33,112 bases of DNA. It comes from an uncultured Bacteroidales bacterium (GTDB lineage Bacteria; Bacteroidota; Bacteroidia; Bacteroidales; WCHB1-69). The position numbers and the translations under genes were made by a program. The stretch spans positions 73,171-106,282 of the forward strand of contig CAMVOL010000005.1 of the NCBI GenBank assembly GCA_947169105.1, given 5' to 3'. The notes beneath the pieces are model-generated. The model was not told where the DNA came from. It ran no database searches and saw only the letters and a program-made list of their open reading frames with translations. Of the stretch, positions 31,088-33,112 are shown piece after piece (the first letter of the stretch is position 1; every line of letters begins with the position of its first letter).

Positions 31088-31095
31088 CAAAGATA
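31088..31095 (-). promoter_or_regulatory. Promoter -7 box (TATCTTTG) of the truncated PLD copy
   Basis: Identical box and near-identical context to 28081-28074, 30 bases before ATG 31058. It may now drive a short decayed frame and, beyond it, the DUF4143 ATPase gene. Confidence 0.55.
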
Positions 31096-31104
31096 GCACA
31101 TTTG

Positions 31105-31152
31105 TATGAAAATGCGTGGCATGGTAGAGACGCGCCATGGCACGTCTCTACC
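31105..31152. repeat. REP-like repeat, copy 3
   Basis: Left flank TATGAAAATGCGTGGCATGG, then a 30-bp near-perfect palindrome (31123-31152) with arms GGTAGAGACG/CGTCTCTACC and centre GCCATGGC-like. The core is almost identical to the copy at 24402-24451. Confidence 0.8.
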
Positions 31153-31413
31153 ATGGCATATCACGCGCAGCATGTCGGAGACATGCTATCTCTGTAACAC
31201 TTGATTATCTGAGAGCACGTGCCACTGGCACGCCTGCCGCCGCAGTGCCGTACCCACCTCACACTGCGCTCCGCTCCGTTCGCTGATGTGAGGTTACTGA
31301 AAATTTGTGTCTTCGACACAATGCGGATTTGATGTTTCTCAAGAGATACACAAAATTTCCAAATTACACAAAAGGTGTAACGCAAAATGCGTAAAATATA
31401 ATCCGTGGCATAA
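31153..31413. other. Gene-free spacer with a string of hairpins
   Basis: 260 bases with no credible gene but several perfect stems in a row: AGCATGTC/GACATGCT (31169-31187), CGTGCC/GGCACG (31218-31232), CCTCACA/TGTGAGG (31257-31293), TGTGTC/GACACA (31306-31320), TTACAC/GTGTAA and ACGCA/TGCGT near 31365-31392. A partial REP flank (CCGTGGCATAATTA) ends at the stop of the next gene. This density of stems suggests a composite non-coding repeat or a structured RNA; no known family was recognised. Confidence 0.5.
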
Positions 31414-32397
31414 TTACAGTTCATAAAATGCCACATCCAGCCGTAATTCCTCGCCCAGACGGTCGTCGTTTTTCAGTAGCAGGGCGGTACGACCGGAACA
31501 CATACGTTCAATCTTGTCGGTCAGTTGACGGTCGCTGTCACAGAAAGGATGTTCTGGCGATACGGTTACGAGTATCACAGCATTGGGACGGATAGGCCCA
31601 CAGAAGGCACCGTATTTTTTGATCAATTCCAACATCCACTCGCTTCTCTTGGCTGCATTTCCCGTGTAGGTCTGATAGGAGTATTGGATATATTGGTTGG
31701 CGTAGAATAAGTTGCACAAAAAATCCAAGGAAATGGGAGCGCTTTCAGATAATGCGGATATGCAGGCGGCTACGAACCTCCCGATTTTGAGGACCACTTC
31801 ATTATACAACCTGTTGGCTTTCCGTCTGGCGATCTTCCGCCTCTTCCTTTTGCAGTATTCTTTTGGGAAGTGACGGTTCATTTTTTTGCGGAAAGACGGA
31901 ATTTTCAGCATTTTGCTTTTACAGGGCAGGTGACCGCCCGCTGTTTCAATCTGCTGACGTACTATCGTGGCCTTGATTCTCACAATGTCAGGATCCAACA
32001 GGTTTTGACCGTAGCTTATCAATTTCTCAAACGTCTCGTCTTTCTGATCCTCTGTGAAGCCGTAGAACGAGGTATGCCACAGGCAGCAGGCGGCGATTTC
32101 GCCAAGCGAAGCATTCACATCCGGCGCGATGACGAGTTCTTTGGCGAGGCACACTTCCCACAAGTCCCCCTCCAAGGGATAGGCATCCAAATGCGGTTTC
32201 TCCCAATCGTAGTCGAGTTTCGCATTGGTGATGGAGGCTGTTTTATTTTCACCCTCCCCACTGCGTGGCGTAAGGAGGCGGAGCATATCATAATGGGTCT
32301 TGTAAAGGGCCAGGCTTACGGGTCCGCCGTTTTTCTTCTCCAAAAACGGGACGATTTCGTCGAAAGTGACGCTGTGCAATAATTCGTAGAAGGTCAT
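31414..32397 (-). CDS. Unrecognised protein, possibly DUF6557-like at the N-terminus
   Basis: 327 residues. I do not recognise the family with confidence. The opening MTFYELLHSVTFDEIVPFL followed by a Tyr-x-x-Leu-rich helix resembles short Bacteroidales proteins of unknown function grouped as DUF6557, but this is from memory and weak. The middle contains a strongly basic stretch (residues ~165-200, with KRKRRKIARRK) that could contact nucleic acid. The last third (ISALSESAPISLDFLCNLF and on) is helical. No signal peptide, membrane segment or catalytic motif is evident. It starts 11 bases after the stop of the gene at 32409, so the two are co-transcribed from the promoter near 32940. Function unknown. 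Confidence 0.8.
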   Translation of the reverse strand: MTFYELLHSVTFDEIVPFLEKKNGGPVSLALYKTHYDMLRLLTPRSGEGENKTASITNAKLDYDWEKPHLDAYPLEGDLWEVCLAKELVIAPDVNASLGEIAACCLWHTSFYGFTEDQKDETFEKLISYGQNLLDPDIVRIKATIVRQQIETAGGHLPCKSKMLKIPSFRKKMNRHFPKEYCKRKRRKIARRKANRLYNEVVLKIGRFVAACISALSESAPISLDFLCNLFYANQYIQYSYQTYTGNAAKRSEWMLELIKKYGAFCGPIRPNAVILVTVSPEHPFCDSDRQLTDKIERMCSGRTALLLKNDDRLGEELRLDVAFYEL

Positions 32398-32408
32398 AAT
32401 AACTGGTT

Positions 32409-32918
32409 TTATGGTTTCATTTTGATCATCTCCGCAATCTTCTCATTCATTTGGCGCAAAAACGCCGCGAACGCCAGATTGGGGTCTGTGTGTGCCATTT
32501 CCGCTTGATAATCAACCGTGTGGAAATGGTTTACCGCGCGCCTGAACCAGGAGTCCTCAATGACGGGGGACTTTTGACCGAATGTGGGCGGCAGCACCTT
32601 GATGACGTGGACGGTAAGACCTTTGTGGTGGTGTTTGCACCAGCTCAGGTTGATGCCGACGGCCATACATTTCACATACAACGATGAACATCCTCCATTG
32701 GGGGAAGGGACCATTTGGCCGGGCGAGTCCCACACCAGCAGCCACACCTCCAACGGCGGGTCGTAGTCGCCGTCCTCCTGACAATACAGGTATTGCACGA
32801 CAAAATCGTGATCGTCCATCCACTCCACATTGTCGGCGGAGGTGAAACAGTTCATAATGCCCTCTTGGCACTGCTCGGCGTTGAAACCGACGGGAATGAT
32901 GATGGTTTTGGCGGTCAT
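32409..32918 (-). CDS. Unrecognised cytoplasmic protein, first gene of a two-gene operon
   Basis: 169 residues from ATG 32918. An ATG eight codons further up (32942) lies inside the predicted -7 box and so cannot be the start of this transcript. The protein begins MTAKTIIIPVGFNAEQC and has no signal peptide or known domain. Several Trp and His residues (SWCKHHHKGLTVHVIKVLPP) stand out in the centre, and the C-terminus is a charged amphipathic helix. The acidic-aromatic segment DDHDFVVQYLYCQEDGDYDP could bind a metal or partner, but that is only an impression. It is followed after 11 bases by the gene at 31414; the pair probably act together. Function unknown. Confidence 0.8.
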   Translation of the reverse strand: MTAKTIIIPVGFNAEQCQEGIMNCFTSADNVEWMDDHDFVVQYLYCQEDGDYDPPLEVWLLVWDSPGQMVPSPNGGCSSLYVKCMAVGINLSWCKHHHKGLTVHVIKVLPPTFGQKSPVIEDSWFRRAVNHFHTVDYQAEMAHTDPNLAFAAFLRQMNEKIAEMIKMKP

Positions 32919-32939
32919 ATCTTTGCTGGTTTGATGCGG

Positions 32940-32947
32940 CAAAGATA
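32940..32947 (-). promoter_or_regulatory. Promoter -7 box (TATCTTTG) of the unknown two-gene operon
   Basis: TATCTTTG on the minus strand, 22 bases before ATG 32918. It shares the form GGCAAAGATA (plus strand) with the PLD-gene promoters and, like them, is immediately followed upstream by a REP-like repeat. Confidence 0.6.
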
Positions 32948-32956
32948 GGGTGAGGG

Positions 32957-33000
32957 TATGAAAATGCGTGGCATAATTGGGGCGTGCCGTGTACGTCCGT
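32957..33000. repeat. REP-like repeat, copy 4
   Basis: Left flank TATGAAAATGCGTGGCATAA, then a core with arms GGGGCGTGCC and GTACGTCCGT that is the equivalent, with substitutions, of the first palindrome in the copy at 28091-28133. It lies directly upstream of the unknown operon's promoter. Confidence 0.65.
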
Positions 33001-33112
33001 AAAATTGCGATTATTGGTTTTGTCAGCCCCTAAATCGTGTATTTAACCTTCGGTTATATTTGTTCATTTTCTTTTCGATTGCAAAAAGAAAACGAACCAA
33101 AACCGCGAGTAA
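33001..33112. other. Window-edge spacer with an AT-rich inverted repeat
   Basis: No gene seen. TTTTCTTTT (33067-33075) and AAAAGAAAA (33084-33092) are exact reverse complements around an 8-base loop; it could be a weak bidirectional terminator for a gene beyond the window. Confidence 0.4.

Noticed and set aside
24402-33000. Insertion sequence or integrative element boundaries around the accessory region
   Set aside because: Repeats and gene fragments suggest rearrangement, but I found no transposase, integrase, or matched terminal repeats with target duplication.

Overview
The window looks like chromosomal DNA of a member of the Bacteroidota, probably the order Bacteroidales from a gut-like habitat. 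The evidence is a recurrent upstream motif matching the Bacteroidetes -7 promoter box TAnnTTTG, few Shine-Dalgarno sequences, a giant secreted protein ending in a FISUMP (Fibrobacter succinogenes major paralogous) domain, AAA/DUF4143 ATPases, and a bcd-etfB-etfA operon of the type found in strict anaerobes. I cannot name the species.

Layout. 1-1506 (+): the end of a RelB/DinJ-type antitoxin gene, a PIN-domain toxin gene, and a secreted Sel1-repeat protein. 1578-1651 (-): tRNA-Arg(CCG) with its own promoter box and terminator. 1801-20226 (-): one gene of 18.4 kb for a 6141-residue exported protein. It has a signal peptide, a unique N-terminal part, about seventeen CUB-like modules alternating with Ig-like modules, SprB-like repeats and a C-terminal FISUMP domain, followed by a good intrinsic terminator. 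20607-23585 (-): acyl-CoA dehydrogenase, etfB and etfA, probably an electron-bifurcating or fatty-acyl/butyryl-CoA redox complex. 23822-24316 (-): a DnaQ-like DEDDh exonuclease.

24.4-33.1 kb (all minus) is an accessory-looking stretch. It holds a PD-(D/E)XK-like protein, an AAA+ ATPase with a long N-terminal extension, a single-HKD phospholipase-D-family protein, a COG1672-type ATPase, an AAA_14/DUF4143 ATPase, and two unrecognised proteins in a short operon. Most of these have their own TAnnTTTG box. The intergenic spaces contain a dispersed REP-like palindrome family with a shared left flank, and two decayed copies of the PLD gene.

The two most notable items are the giant CUB/Ig protein, with recent higher-order repeat expansion and a G9 tract upstream of its promoter, and the ATPase/nuclease island, where fragments of one PLD gene alternate with different ATPase genes. 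The island is a candidate defence or mobile-element-related locus; nothing in the sequence alone proves that function.
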